From assembly GCA_018781585.1 (NCBI GenBank), contig JADMJT010000109.1:26558-64534 (forward strand): a stretch of 37,977 bases of DNA, in the 5' to 3' direction. The translations under genes were made by a program, and so were the position numbers. This DNA is from Burkholderiales bacterium. Lineage in GTDB: Bacteria > Pseudomonadota > Gammaproteobacteria > Burkholderiales > Thiobacteraceae. The first letter of the stretch is position 1; every line of letters begins with the position of its first letter. Under the pieces are notes generated by a model that was not told the origin of the DNA, made no database searches, and saw only the letters and a list, made by a program, of their open reading frames with translations. This document shows, piece after piece, positions 1 through 7,683 of this stretch.

Positions 1-92
1 ACACCGTGTTGGTCACCGAGACCGGCTACGAGGTGCTCACGATCTCGCCCGGCATACCCGCCAAACCAGCGGTGCTTCACGCGCATGCCTGA
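1..92 (+). CDS. map: Methionine aminopeptidase, C-terminal end (partial)
   Basis: The open frame enters from the left edge and ends at TGA 90-92. It encodes the tail HTVLVTETGYEVLT followed by a short proline/alanine/histidine-rich end. This matches the last strand of type I methionine aminopeptidase, which removes the initiator methionine from new proteins; the HT-V-VTE-G-EVLT pattern is typical of the C-terminus. The metal-binding residues lie outside the window. A map gene directly before glnD is a common proteobacterial arrangement and supports the call. Only about 30 residues are visible, so the identity rests on this tail and on synteny. Confidence 0.8.
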   Translation, partial: TVLVTETGYEVLTISPGIPAKPAVLHAHA

Positions 93-137
93 CGGTCATG
101 GCGCAAGCGTTGCATAAAATTGACTCGCCATGACCGT
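92..137. repeat. Inverted repeat between map and glnD
   Basis: A perfect 12-bp inverted repeat has arms ACGGTCATGGCG at 92-103 and CGCCATGACCGT at 126-137, with a 22-nt spacer. It starts inside the map stop codon and runs past the first possible glnD start. It could form an RNA hairpin between the two genes or be part of a dispersed intergenic repeat. No T-run follows it, so it is not a standard intrinsic terminator. Confidence 0.6.
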
Positions 138-2786
138 TCCCTCTCTCGTCCCTCTCTCCCGCAAGCGGGAGAGAGGGACGATGGCTCGCTGCGCGAGTTA
201 CAGTTGAATGCCGCGGTACGCGCCGAACCCCCTGCCCCGGCGCGTTGGCGTGAATTTCTCACTGAACATCGCAACCGACTGCGCGAAGAATATACCGCAC
301 GCCCTGATCCTGCCCGGCTGCTCAAGGCCTTATCCCAACTGATTGACCAAGTATTGACCTGCGCCGCGCGCGAGATCGGGCTCCCGCCTGAAGTCTCCCT
401 ACTCGCCGTCGGTGGCTATGGGCGGCGCGAGTTGTTTCCTTATTCCGACATCGACTTACTGGTGCTGTTAAAACAAGCACCGGATGACGTACTGGCGCCG
501 GTGCTGGAACACTACATCACCTATCTCTGGGACATCGGCCTGGAAGTCGGCCACAGCGTGCGCACGCTGGATGAATGCCTGAGCGAAGCGCGCAAAGATA
601 TTACCGTCGAGACCACGTTGCTCGAAGCACGTTTGATCGATGGCAGCGCCACCTTATTCCACGCATTTCAACACGCACTCGATCAAGCGCTCGATGGTCG
701 CGCTTTTATGGAAGGGAAGCTGCTCGAACAACAGCAGCGCCATCTGCGCTTTCACGACGCCACTTATAACCTGGAGCCTAATCTCAAAGAAAATCCTGGC
801 GGCTTGCGCGACTTGCAGACCATATTGTGGATCAGCCGCGCATTGGGGTTGGGCGCCTCGTGGCAAGACTTGCTCAACAACGGGCTGCTCGCCGCAGAAG
901 AAGTACGCGAGATTCGCCAAGCCGAACGTCTATTACGCGACCTGCGCATTCGCCTGCATTTTCTGGCGCGGCGGCGCGAGGATCGCTTGCTGTTTGACTA
1001 CCAAGCTGCGCTTGCGCAAGCACTGGGCTTTAACCCGCGCGGGACACGCAGTGCGGCCGAAATCCTGATGCAGCATTACTATCGCGCCGCCAAGCGCGTC
1101 GGACTGAAAAACAAAATCCTGTTGCTCGATCTCAAAAGCCGCGCCCATCCCGCAACCGACTCGACCCCGCAACCGATCAATGCACGCTTCGCCATCAGCC
1201 GCGGCATGCTGGAAGCGTGCTCGCCGGATTTGTTCGAACGCGAATCGAGCGCGATACTTGAAGCTTTTTTACTGTTGCAGCAACAATCCGGCGTACTCGA
1301 CATGAGTGCGCAAACGCTGCGCAGCTTGATTCGAGCGACCGGCAATATCGATGCGGCATTTCGCCGCGACCCCTACAATCGGCAACTGTTTCTCGCCATC
1401 CTACGCGCCCCGCGCGGACTGACCCATGCCCTGCGCCGCATGAACCAATACGGCGTATTGGGACGCTATATCCCGGCCTTCGGCCGCATCGTCGGCCAGA
1501 TGCAGCACGACTTATTCCACGTCTACACCGTGGACGAACATATCCTATTCGTGGTGCGCAATCTACGCCGCTTCGCCATGACCGAATTCGCCCATGAATA
1601 TCCCTTATGCAGCCGCTTGATTCATAATTTTGAACGGCCGGAAGTGCTCTACCTCGCCGGCCTGTTTCACGACATCGCCAAGGGTCGTGGCGGCGATCAC
1701 TCCACCTTGGGCGCGGTGGATGCGCGCAAATTTTGTCGCGAGCATGGTTTGCATGCAGAAGATGCCGAGTTGGTTGCGTGGCTCGTCTCACAACATTTGA
1801 TGATGTCTGCCACCGCGCAAAAGCAAGATCTATCTGATCCGGACATCATTGCCGCCTTCGCTGCCAAAGTGGGCGACATGCGGCGCTTGACTGCGTTGTA
1901 CCTGCTCACCGTTGCCGATATTCGCGGCACCAGCCCCAAGGTTTGGAACGCTTGGAAAGGCAAGCTGCTGGAGGATTTATTTCGCGCCGCGCAACGGTTG
2001 CTCACAGGCGGCGCCGCACCGCTCGATCAGCAAATGGAAGTACGCAAGGAAGAGGCACGCAAACTGCTGCGCCAAGCCACCGTACCAGAGGAAGCCCAAA
2101 CGGTATTTTGGCATGAGTTGAATGATAGTTATTTCCTGCGCCATACCGTGCGTGAGATCGCTTGGCACACGCGACACTTACACAGCGTGACGCACAGCGC
2201 ACGGCCCGTCGTGCATGCCCGTAGTGCACCGGAGGGCGAAGGCATCCAAGTGATGATTTACACGCTGGATCGCGATGACTTGTTCGCGCGCATTTGCGCT
2301 TTTTTCGAGCGCATCAACTACACCATCGTTGATGCCAAAATCTACACTACGCCGCACCACTACGCGCTCGACACTTTTCTGGTACTGGATATGGGGGAAA
2401 CCGCAGTGCACTACCGTGATCTCTTATCTTTTATTGAGTTCGAGCTAACGCAGCGCTTGGTGGATGACACGCCGCCTGAACCACCGATGCAAGGGCGCGT
2501 ATCACGCCAGCTCAAGCATTTCCCGATTCAGGCGCAGGTTGCTATCGTGCCGGATGAGAAAGGCCAATATCACCTGCTGTCGGTGACAGCGGGCGACCGC
2601 CCCGGTCTGCTCTCGCGCATCGCACAAGTGCTGCTCAAGCACGGTGTTCACTTACACACGGCCAAGATCATCACCCTAGGCGATCGCGCCGAAGACGTTT
2701 TTCTCGTGCGCGCGGATGACGACCGGCTGTTGAATCAAAAAATCGTGTTGAAAATCGAAACGGATTTGCTGCAAGCGCTGGCCTAG
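120..2786 (+). CDS. glnD: Bifunctional uridylyltransferase/uridylyl-removing enzyme GlnD
   Basis: GlnD senses nitrogen status: it uridylylates PII proteins when glutamine is low and removes UMP when glutamine is high. The 888-residue frame has the nucleotidyltransferase signature GGYGRRELFPYSDID at about residues 98-112, a helical linker, an HD hydrolase domain with LAGLFHDIAKGRGGDHS near residue 515, and two C-terminal ACT domains (about 705-780 and 815-888) expected to bind glutamine. Length and domain order match the family (about 850-890 residues). The start is uncertain. The frame opens at TTG 120, but residues 10-21 are encoded by a 34-bp perfect palindrome (147-180), and recognisable family similarity begins near residue 43. 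A TTG at 204 is an alternative start; neither has a convincing ribosome binding site. Confidence 0.95.
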   Translation: MTRHDRSLSRPSLPQAGERDDGSLRELQLNAAVRAEPPAPARWREFLTEHRNRLREEYTARPDPARLLKALSQLIDQVLTCAAREIGLPPEVSLLAVGGYGRRELFPYSDIDLLVLLKQAPDDVLAPVLEHYITYLWDIGLEVGHSVRTLDECLSEARKDITVETTLLEARLIDGSATLFHAFQHALDQALDGRAFMEGKLLEQQQRHLRFHDATYNLEPNLKENPGGLRDLQTILWISRALGLGASWQDLLNNGLLAAEEVREIRQAERLLRDLRIRLHFLARRREDRLLFDYQAALAQALGFNPRGTRSAAEILMQHYYRAAKRVGLKNKILLLDLKSRAHPATDSTPQPINARFAISRGMLEACSPDLFERESSAILEAFLLLQQQSGVLDMSAQTLRSLIRATGNIDAAFRRDPYNRQLFLAILRAPRGLTHALRRMNQYGVLGRYIPAFGRIVGQMQHDLFHVYTVDEHILFVVRNLRRFAMTEFAHEYPLCSRLIHNFERPEVLYLAGLFHDIAKGRGGDHSTLGAVDARKFCREHGLHAEDAELVAWLVSQHLMMSATAQKQDLSDPDIIAAFAAKVGDMRRLTALYLLTVADIRGTSPKVWNAWKGKLLEDLFRAAQRLLTGGAAPLDQQMEVRKEEARKLLRQATVPEEAQTVFWHELNDSYFLRHTVREIAWHTRHLHSVTHSARPVVHARSAPEGEGIQVMIYTLDRDDLFARICAFFERINYTIVDAKIYTTPHHYALDTFLVLDMGETAVHYRDLLSFIEFELTQRLVDDTPPEPPMQGRVSRQLKHFPIQAQVAIVPDEKGQYHLLSVTAGDRPGLLSRIAQVLLKHGVHLHTAKIITLGDRAEDVFLVRADDDRLLNQKIVLKIETDLLQALA
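147..180. repeat. 34-bp perfect palindrome (REP-like)
   Basis: Two 16-bp arms, CGTCCCTCTCTCCCGC and its exact reverse complement, flank a central AA. Palindromes built on CCCTCTCCCGCAAGCGGGAGAGGG occur widely as dispersed intergenic repeats in Proteobacteria. Here it lies within the first codons of the longest glnD frame, which suggests that the true glnD start is downstream. Confidence 0.8.
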
Positions 2787-2799
2787 CGACTTCGAATTT

Positions 2800-2846
2800 G
2801 TAGCGCCGGCTTCCAGCCGGCATGCAAGCAAAGATGCTTGCGCTAC
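2800..2846. repeat. Nested REP-like hairpin repeat after glnD
   Basis: An outer pair GTAGCG (2800-2805) and CGCTAC (2841-2846) encloses two small hairpins, GCCGGC-TTCCA-GCCGGC and GCAAGCA-AAGA-TGCTTGC. It fills the gap between the convergent ends of glnD and the flhB-like gene and overlaps the last codons of the latter. The GTAGCGCCGGCTTCCAGCCGGC type resembles dispersed REP-like elements. It may also act as a two-way transcription end, although no clear T-run is present. Confidence 0.65.
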
Positions 2847-3151
2847 TTAAGACTTGCACTCGACGTTGGCGCGGGCACGGCCAATCCACCATGCTCGATT
2901 TGATACAACCACGCCAGCAATTCCGCCACTGCCATGTACAGCTCGGGCGGAATGTGCTGATCCATATCCACCTGCATCAAGAGTGATACCAGCGCCGGCG
3001 ATTCGTGCACATAGACACCGGCCTCTTTCGCGCGCTGAATGATGGCCTCGGCTAATATGCCGCGCCCCTTCGCTACCACTTTCGGTGCCTGCATGCCCTC
3101 TTGGTAAGCAAGCGCGATGGCGGTTTTACGCTGTTCAGGCTGATCCGTCAT
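2843..3151 (-). CDS. FlhB C-terminal-domain-like protein (FhlB type)
   Basis: This 102-residue protein resembles the cytoplasmic C-terminal domain of FlhB, the export-apparatus protein that switches substrate specificity of the flagellar type III system. The blocks APKVVAKGRG, IIQRAKEAGVYVHESPALVSLL and IPPELYMAVAELLAWLY match the FlhB/YscU C-terminal fold. The NPTH autocleavage site and all membrane segments are absent, as in the stand-alone FhlB-type paralogues found next to fliK in many bacteria. Its start overlaps the end of the fliK-like gene by 17 nt, so translation is probably coupled. A role in hook-length or export switching is inferred from family and position. Confidence 0.85.
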   Translation of the reverse strand: MTDQPEQRKTAIALAYQEGMQAPKVVAKGRGILAEAIIQRAKEAGVYVHESPALVSLLMQVDMDQHIPPELYMAVAELLAWLYQIEHGGLAVPAPTSSASLK

Positions 3152-4265
3152 TCGTTTTCACTTTCATCTCGATCAAACGTAAACCGGCGCGCTCCATACT
3201 TTGATTTAGCAAGGGACCTGCTACCTGCAATGCCGCTACCGTATCTAATGTCGGCGCGGCAAGTTCGATGCGAATGCCTTGCGGCGTGAATTTGAGCAAG
3301 GCGCTCACCTGCCCTAAGTGTGGCAGGCTCAAATCGAGTCGCGTCTGCCAGTCACGCTCGGCTTCTTGCTCCCCCTCGTGCGCTGGACGTTCCTCGATTT
3401 GCCAGCGCATTTCCTGCCCCGGCCAAACTTGGCCTTGCCATAGGATTTGGCGCTGATCCAGGGTCTCCAATTGCTGCTGAACCAGCAGTGCGGTTTGCGG
3501 ATGCACCGGCTCCTGTGCACTGCTTGCGTGAACGAGCGCCGTGGCGAGTGGATTCAGCAGATCCACTTTTGGTGGTTGTCCCAATACTGTAGTTGCAAGC
3601 GCAGCATGTTGTGCCGCAGCAGACTGTTGCGCGGTAGTAAATGCGCGCGGCTCGGATAAACGGCCCTGGGGCTCGCGCAACAATTCGGTCAATGGCCGCT
3701 CGCCCGCCGCCCATTGCGCCTGGTGCGACTCATAAAACAAGCCGCTTTTGATCACGGTTTCTTTCAAGAGCGCGGCGAATTGCGCTAACTGAGGTGGTGC
3801 GCCCTCGATAATCGGCTTGGCGTTGGCGAGTGGCGCGGCTTGACCTTGCGCCGATGTAGATGTGCGTGATTGGGTCTGGGGCTGGCTTGTGGCCAAGTCT
3901 CTCACCCGATCCAATAGTGCATTCAGATAGCGCGAGCCGTCACTTAAATTGACCGGTGTTTGTGGCTGGCCCGGCGGCAACGGCTCACCTGCCAGCACAA
4001 AGGTTAAACGAGGATTGGCCGCCACAAAGCGCAGTTCGACGTTTTGCCCAGGTTGCGTATTGCGCGGCAAATTAAGATCGAGTTGCTGATCGCGAATCAG
4101 CACCAAGTAACGCCCGCTGGCAATCTGTTCTTGTACCTTAGCGGTATAGCGTTCGCCTGGCACAAAAGGAATAGCCACCTTCGACTGATCGGTCACTTCG
4201 ATCAGCTTGGGCGTAGCCCCCTGAATCAGGAGCTGCAATTGATTTAAAACATCGTTAACCGCCAT
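3135..4265 (-). CDS. fliK: FliK-like flagellar hook-length control protein
   Basis: This 376-residue protein is probably the secreted molecular ruler that stops hook growth. Residues 1-110 form a small beta-rich domain, and the middle (about 115-270) is rich in glutamine, alanine and proline, as expected for the flexible ruler region. Residues 275-370 contain the conserved C-terminal pattern: WQGQVWPGQEMRWQIEE, LSLPHLGQVSALLKF and a final amphipathic helix with LLNQSMERAGL. FliK is poorly conserved outside this domain, so the call rests on the C-terminus and on the neighbouring flhB-like gene, which it overlaps. It lies 38 nt after the DUF2802 gene. Confidence 0.8.
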   Translation of the reverse strand: MAVNDVLNQLQLLIQGATPKLIEVTDQSKVAIPFVPGERYTAKVQEQIASGRYLVLIRDQQLDLNLPRNTQPGQNVELRFVAANPRLTFVLAGEPLPPGQPQTPVNLSDGSRYLNALLDRVRDLATSQPQTQSRTSTSAQGQAAPLANAKPIIEGAPPQLAQFAALLKETVIKSGLFYESHQAQWAAGERPLTELLREPQGRLSEPRAFTTAQQSAAAQHAALATTVLGQPPKVDLLNPLATALVHASSAQEPVHPQTALLVQQQLETLDQRQILWQGQVWPGQEMRWQIEERPAHEGEQEAERDWQTRLDLSLPHLGQVSALLKFTPQGIRIELAAPTLDTVAALQVAGPLLNQSMERAGLRLIEMKVKTNDGSA

Positions 4266-4303
4266 GACGCCTCAATCAGCCGGCCTCGCGGGTCCGGCGC
4301 GGG

Positions 4304-4681
4304 TTAGTGCAAATGGTTGCGCTGCATGGCGACGATCAACTCGGCTTCCGAGCGCGATATGCCACAGTTCGCCGCCACTTGCGCCACGTCCATGCCCTGT
4401 TTGGCAAGGCTGAATGCCTTGCCATAAGAGTTGGACGCGATCTCCCCTAATGTATCGGCAGAATCCTCGCTTCCCTCAAGCTGCGCCAAGCGGATTTCCA
4501 GTGCCGCAAGTTTATTTCTCAGCTCGGTCAATTCCCGGTTCTCCGCGCGCCGGCGCCAAAAGCCCAATCCAATGGACTTGCCCGAACGCATGAGCAGCAG
4601 CAACTCGGCGATATACACCGCCAGTACGATAATGCCGGCGATCAGTAATTCCTTCCAAGAAATGATAAAACTGGCATCCAT
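4304..4681 (-). CDS. DUF2802 family membrane protein of the flagellar cluster
   Basis: This 125-residue protein has one N-terminal membrane segment (about residues 9-31, IAGIIVLAVYIAELLLL), a basic stretch with RRRAENRE, a coiled coil at about 48-70, and a C-terminal helix-turn-helix-like segment (SLAKQGMDVAQVAANCGISRSEAELIVAM). This layout fits the DUF2802 family, which recurs in betaproteobacterial flagellar operons next to fliK. Its function is not established. The C-terminal part resembles sequences that recognise peptide or DNA ends, but no DNA-binding role can be claimed. Confidence 0.75.
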   Translation of the reverse strand: MDASFIISWKELLIAGIIVLAVYIAELLLLMRSGKSIGLGFWRRRAENRELTELRNKLAALEIRLAQLEGSEDSADTLGEIASNSYGKAFSLAKQGMDVAQVAANCGISRSEAELIVAMQRNHLH

Positions 4682-4728
4682 GCTGATTCCTATTTTATAG
4701 CCGTCAGGCGAAGTTCTCTCGCCTTGAT

Positions 4729-4944
4729 TTAAGCATATTCATCCACTTTATGCTCGTCGTCTGGCTTGCGCTTATCTTTATCGGGGCGTTTTGGAGGGAA
4801 CGGAGGGCGTTTGCGCTGTTGGGGATTTTGATACTTGAAGCGTTCGATATCTGGCCGCAACGGCGATGTTGACGGTACCTCGCCGACTGGATCAGTGGCG
4901 GCCCAGCGAGGGGAGGGATGCGCTGGTGAAGGGACCGCGATCAT
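4729..4944 (-). CDS. Small proline- and lysine-rich hypothetical protein
   Basis: A 71-residue frame starts at ATG 4944, 11 nt after the fliT stop; a longer frame to 5034 would overlap fliT by 79 nt and is less likely. The product has no predicted membrane or signal segment. Its N-terminal half is rich in proline and serine, and its C-terminal half is highly charged (QRKRPPFPPKRPDKDKRKPDDEHK). It is probably disordered. A small unannotated gene between fliT and fliK is common in related flagellar clusters, but I do not recognise a family. It could be a real small flagellar accessory protein or a decaying gene. Confidence 0.5.
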   Translation of the reverse strand: MIAVPSPAHPSPRWAATDPVGEVPSTSPLRPDIERFKYQNPQQRKRPPFPPKRPDKDKRKPDDEHKVDEYA

Positions 4945-4955
4945 CTCTAGATATC

Positions 4956-5282
4956 CTAACCAGTTTCGTAAGCTCTGGCGAGTTTCCTCTCCGCTTGCAC
5001 ACTCGTCAAGATGCCTTCCATTTCCGTCATCCAAGCCGCAGTGAGGGCCTTAACTCGTTCATCCGCCGCCAGAATCCCGCGGATCAAGCTTTCCTTGCGT
5101 GCTTGCAGCGCGGCATCGGCATAGGGGGTAGCCGGTTCCGCGGTCACCACGACAATGAGATCGCGCCGGGTGATTTCCAAGTTGACCAAGTCCTCCCAAC
5201 GGTTTTCTTCAGCCGCCGCGATCATCTCGCCGCTTGCAGCGAGGATATGTTCATAACGCTGGATCACTTCTGCCGCTTGCAT
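4956..5282 (-). CDS. fliT: Flagellar export chaperone FliT
   Basis: This is a 108-residue all-helical protein of the size expected for FliT, the cytoplasmic chaperone that binds the filament cap protein FliD and delivers it to the export gate. The pattern MIAAAEENRWEDLVNLEITRRDLI resembles the FliT helical hairpin, in which tryptophan in the xxWDxL region is typical. Its start codon overlaps the fliS stop by one base (TAATG), which implies translational coupling. The gene order fliD-fliS-fliT is classic. In enterobacteria FliT also inhibits FlhDC, but no such role can be inferred here. Confidence 0.85.
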   Translation of the reverse strand: MQAAEVIQRYEHILAASGEMIAAAEENRWEDLVNLEITRRDLIVVVTAEPATPYADAALQARKESLIRGILAADERVKALTAAWMTEMEGILTSVQAERKLARAYETG

Positions 5283-5749
5283 TATGCCCTCAGGCTCCCC
5301 GTTTCATGCGCAGGTTGTTTTTGACTCATTTTTGCCATTTCGGCCACGGCGGTGGCGCGCTCGCGTTCGTCCAGTTTGGCCCAGGCTGTGCGTAAATCAT
5401 TCAGTAAACGCATCACTTCGGCTGGTCCCTCCGGATCATTTTTAAGATTGGCAATCGTTAACCGATGCTTCATGTATTCGTATAGATCATTCAAATTTTT
5501 GGAAATCTCGCCGCCCTTGTCAAAATCCAGCACGGAGCGTAAGCCTTCGATAATCCCGATTGCCTTAGAAATCAAACGCCCCTTCTCGGCAAATTTCATA
5601 TCCTGCATATGACCCTTCGCGGTGGCTAGCGAACCGATCGCGCCATCGTAAAGCAACAAAATCAACTGCAAAGGGCTGGCTGAATTGACAGCTGAGATTA
5701 GGTCGACATTGGAGTATGCGCTGAGCGCCCGGTTAGTCAGATTCGTCAT
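5282..5749 (-). CDS. fliS: Flagellin export chaperone FliS
   Basis: FliS binds the disordered C-terminus of flagellin in the cytoplasm, keeping it unfolded for export. The 155-residue product begins with the typical AYSNVDLISAVNSASPLQLILLLYDGAI pattern (Y near the N-terminus, P-x-x-L-I-x-x-L-Y-D-G) and carries the IGIIEGLRSVLDFDKGGEISKNLNDLYEYM block seen in the family. The tail after residue 130 is charged and variable. A good ribosome binding site (GAGGG) precedes the ATG. It lies 30 nt after fliD and overlaps fliT by one base. Confidence 0.95.
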   Translation of the reverse strand: MTNLTNRALSAYSNVDLISAVNSASPLQLILLLYDGAIGSLATAKGHMQDMKFAEKGRLISKAIGIIEGLRSVLDFDKGGEISKNLNDLYEYMKHRLTIANLKNDPEGPAEVMRLLNDLRTAWAKLDERERATAVAEMAKMSQKQPAHETGSLRA

Positions 5750-5779
5750 GATTTCCCTCTTATTAAAATAATGATGCCA

Positions 5780-7135
5780 TTAGCGAAGCTGCCGCGAGAG
5801 TAAATTGCTGGTGGAACTTAAGGTACCGAGCAACGCATCCAGGGTCGAGAATTGCTTGCGTAAGCGCGCCTCGATACTCGTCAAACGCGTTTCAAATTGA
5901 TTAATTCGAATATCCAAATTTGATATTTGAGCGGCGATGCCGTCATTCTTGGCGTCTATCACGCCATCGGCCTGCAACAACTTTGTCGTTTCGGTATAAA
6001 AACGTTGCGCGAAACCTTCCGTGGTGTCCGTAAACAGTTTCACCACATCATTTAATTTCCCTGAAAGCGCGCTCTTGAAATCGGCGGAATTAATCGCCAA
6101 GGTGCCATTGGATTGGAGGGCAATGCCCACCTCCGCTAGATAACTGTAAGCATTGCCCGGGATCGTGGCTTTGGTGTTAAAGATGCTCACCAATTGCGAC
6201 TGAAGCGTAATGAGGGTGTTGTCCGCTTCGAGCTTCCCACCTTTTTTGTGTAGATCGGTGATATCCGTCACCAGCTTGTTATACGCCGTCACCAAGGCAG
6301 TGGCTTTATCTGTGATGGCGCCGGTATCGACTGCGACGTCAAGGGTAGTTGAAACAGCACCGCCTGTTTTTAGATTCAAGGTCACGCCCTGAATCACGTC
6401 GGTGATGGTGTTCGAGGCCTTACTGATGCCTGATAAACCATCCACGGTGATGAGGGCGTTTTTCGCGGCCTGGGTTTGGCTGAGATTGAGCGCACCCGCA
6501 GTATAAGACAGCCGCGATAAGCCGTTCGTGTCGGTATTGTTGCTATCGCCCGTATCACTCACCGCCACGGTCACCGCATAAGCGGTGCCTGTATCATTGG
6601 GCGAAAACAATAAACGATAACCCGTGCCGTCATTCACGATGGAGGCGGATACGCCAAAATTACTGGATCCGGCATTCACCGCGTTCACAATGCCATCCAA
6701 CGTGTTGTTGGACGAATCAATGGTTACCGCGAACGAACTCGCGCCGTTTGCGATTGTCAGCGAACCTGTGCCGATTGTCGTGGTGGTGGTGTCGGCAAAC
6801 GTGACAGAAACCAATTTTTGCGCCTGAGCCAAGTCAGTAATGATGATCGAATGACTGCCCGCGCTCGCGGTAGAATCCGCACTGGCGCTCAGATACGTGG
6901 TGTTCGCAGCAGTAGCGGTGAAAACCTTAAAACTTTCGGCTGTTTTGAGCGCTGAGACAGCCGATTGAAATCCTGATAAATCGCTGGATATTTTTCCATA
7001 GGAAGAAAGCTCAGCGTTATATTGCGTTTTACGTAGGTTGAGTCTATCCAAAGGTCGGCGCTCCAGCGCCAACAACTGGCTAACCAGCGAATTCACATCG
7101 ATATTGGAGCCTATCCCGGCTGAGCTGATTGCCAT
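5780..7135 (-). CDS. fliD: Flagellar filament cap protein FliD (hook-associated protein 2)
   Basis: FliD is secreted and forms the cap at the filament tip that helps insert flagellin subunits. The 451-residue protein has an N-terminal FliD_N domain (about 10-105, with GSNIDVNSLVSQLLALERRPL), a variable Ser/Thr-rich middle and a FliD_C domain (about 210-440) with KNALITVDGL, the Lys-rich KLVTDITDLHKKGGKLEAD block and a C-terminal coiled coil (IRINQFETRLTSIEARLRKQ). The ATG is preceded by GGAGG at ideal spacing. Length is normal for betaproteobacteria. It follows flaG and precedes fliS. Confidence 0.95.
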   Translation of the reverse strand: MAISSAGIGSNIDVNSLVSQLLALERRPLDRLNLRKTQYNAELSSYGKISSDLSGFQSAVSALKTAESFKVFTATAANTTYLSASADSTASAGSHSIIITDLAQAQKLVSVTFADTTTTTIGTGSLTIANGASSFAVTIDSSNNTLDGIVNAVNAGSSNFGVSASIVNDGTGYRLLFSPNDTGTAYAVTVAVSDTGDSNNTDTNGLSRLSYTAGALNLSQTQAAKNALITVDGLSGISKASNTITDVIQGVTLNLKTGGAVSTTLDVAVDTGAITDKATALVTAYNKLVTDITDLHKKGGKLEADNTLITLQSQLVSIFNTKATIPGNAYSYLAEVGIALQSNGTLAINSADFKSALSGKLNDVVKLFTDTTEGFAQRFYTETTKLLQADGVIDAKNDGIAAQISNLDIRINQFETRLTSIEARLRKQFSTLDALLGTLSSTSNLLSRQLR

Positions 7136-7175
7136 GATTTAATCCTCCACTTCCATTTCAATTCACCTTGAAAAG

Positions 7176-7199
7176 GGTGCGACCCCAAAGAGCCGCACC
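7176..7199 (-). terminator. Hairpin between flaG and fliD, possible attenuator
   Basis: On the minus strand a 6-bp stem, GGTGCG/CGCACC with a 12-nt loop, is followed within a few bases by CTTTTC. It lies after the flaG stop and before the fliD ribosome binding site. It resembles a weak intrinsic terminator and could lower fliD expression relative to flaG. The stem is short, so this is tentative. Confidence 0.35.
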
Positions 7200-7213
7200 G
7201 GGTTTACTACTTG

Positions 7214-7585
7214 TCAGGCTTTAGACTGAATCAGTACGCCTTTCGACGTATTCAAACTACTCGCGATAGCAAGTGTTTCTTCTCCAGGAATCTGGCGAAT
7301 CACTTCACCGGTTTCCTTGTCCACAACTTTCACGATAATCCGGTTATTGGCTTTGTCCACCAAAAATTGCAGGTTGCGCGAGCTTGATTGAATAAACTCG
7401 TTAATCTGCGCGGCGGCTTTTTTGACCAATTCCGGATCAGCGATGGGTGTGGATTTACTCGATCCCGTCTGCGTTGCAGCCGGGGCACTCGCCGTTTCCG
7501 TGGGAGTAGGGATAGGCTGATTTGCTGCCTTTCCACTCTCCCGTGCTACTCCCTGACCGATATTGCTAATTAGGTCGTTTGGCAT
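7214..7585 (-). CDS. flaG: FlaG family flagellar protein
   Basis: This 123-residue protein has a disordered Pro/Thr/Ser-rich first half and a FlaG domain at about 60-120 with the family pattern LQFLVDKANNRIIVKVVDKETGEVIRQIPGEE. FlaG influences filament length in some bacteria; its exact role is not fixed. The ATG at 7585 is preferred because GGAGG sits 8 nt upstream; a TTG five codons earlier would destroy that spacing. It lies between flagellin and fliD, the usual position. Confidence 0.9.
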   Translation of the reverse strand: MPNDLISNIGQGVARESGKAANQPIPTPTETASAPAATQTGSSKSTPIADPELVKKAAAQINEFIQSSSRNLQFLVDKANNRIIVKVVDKETGEVIRQIPGEETLAIASSLNTSKGVLIQSKA

Positions 7586-7683
7586 GGCTATGCCCTCCAA
7601 TCAATGAAGCGTTGAGCATGAACCGCACCGATGCGATTATTTGCGGCGATGTAGTTCATGATTTCTTCGCTTCCCTAGTACGC

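Noticed and set aside
1195-1791. 198-residue minus-strand frame within glnD
   Set aside because: Arg-rich, low-complexity shadow of a G/C-rich gene with no recognisable motif.
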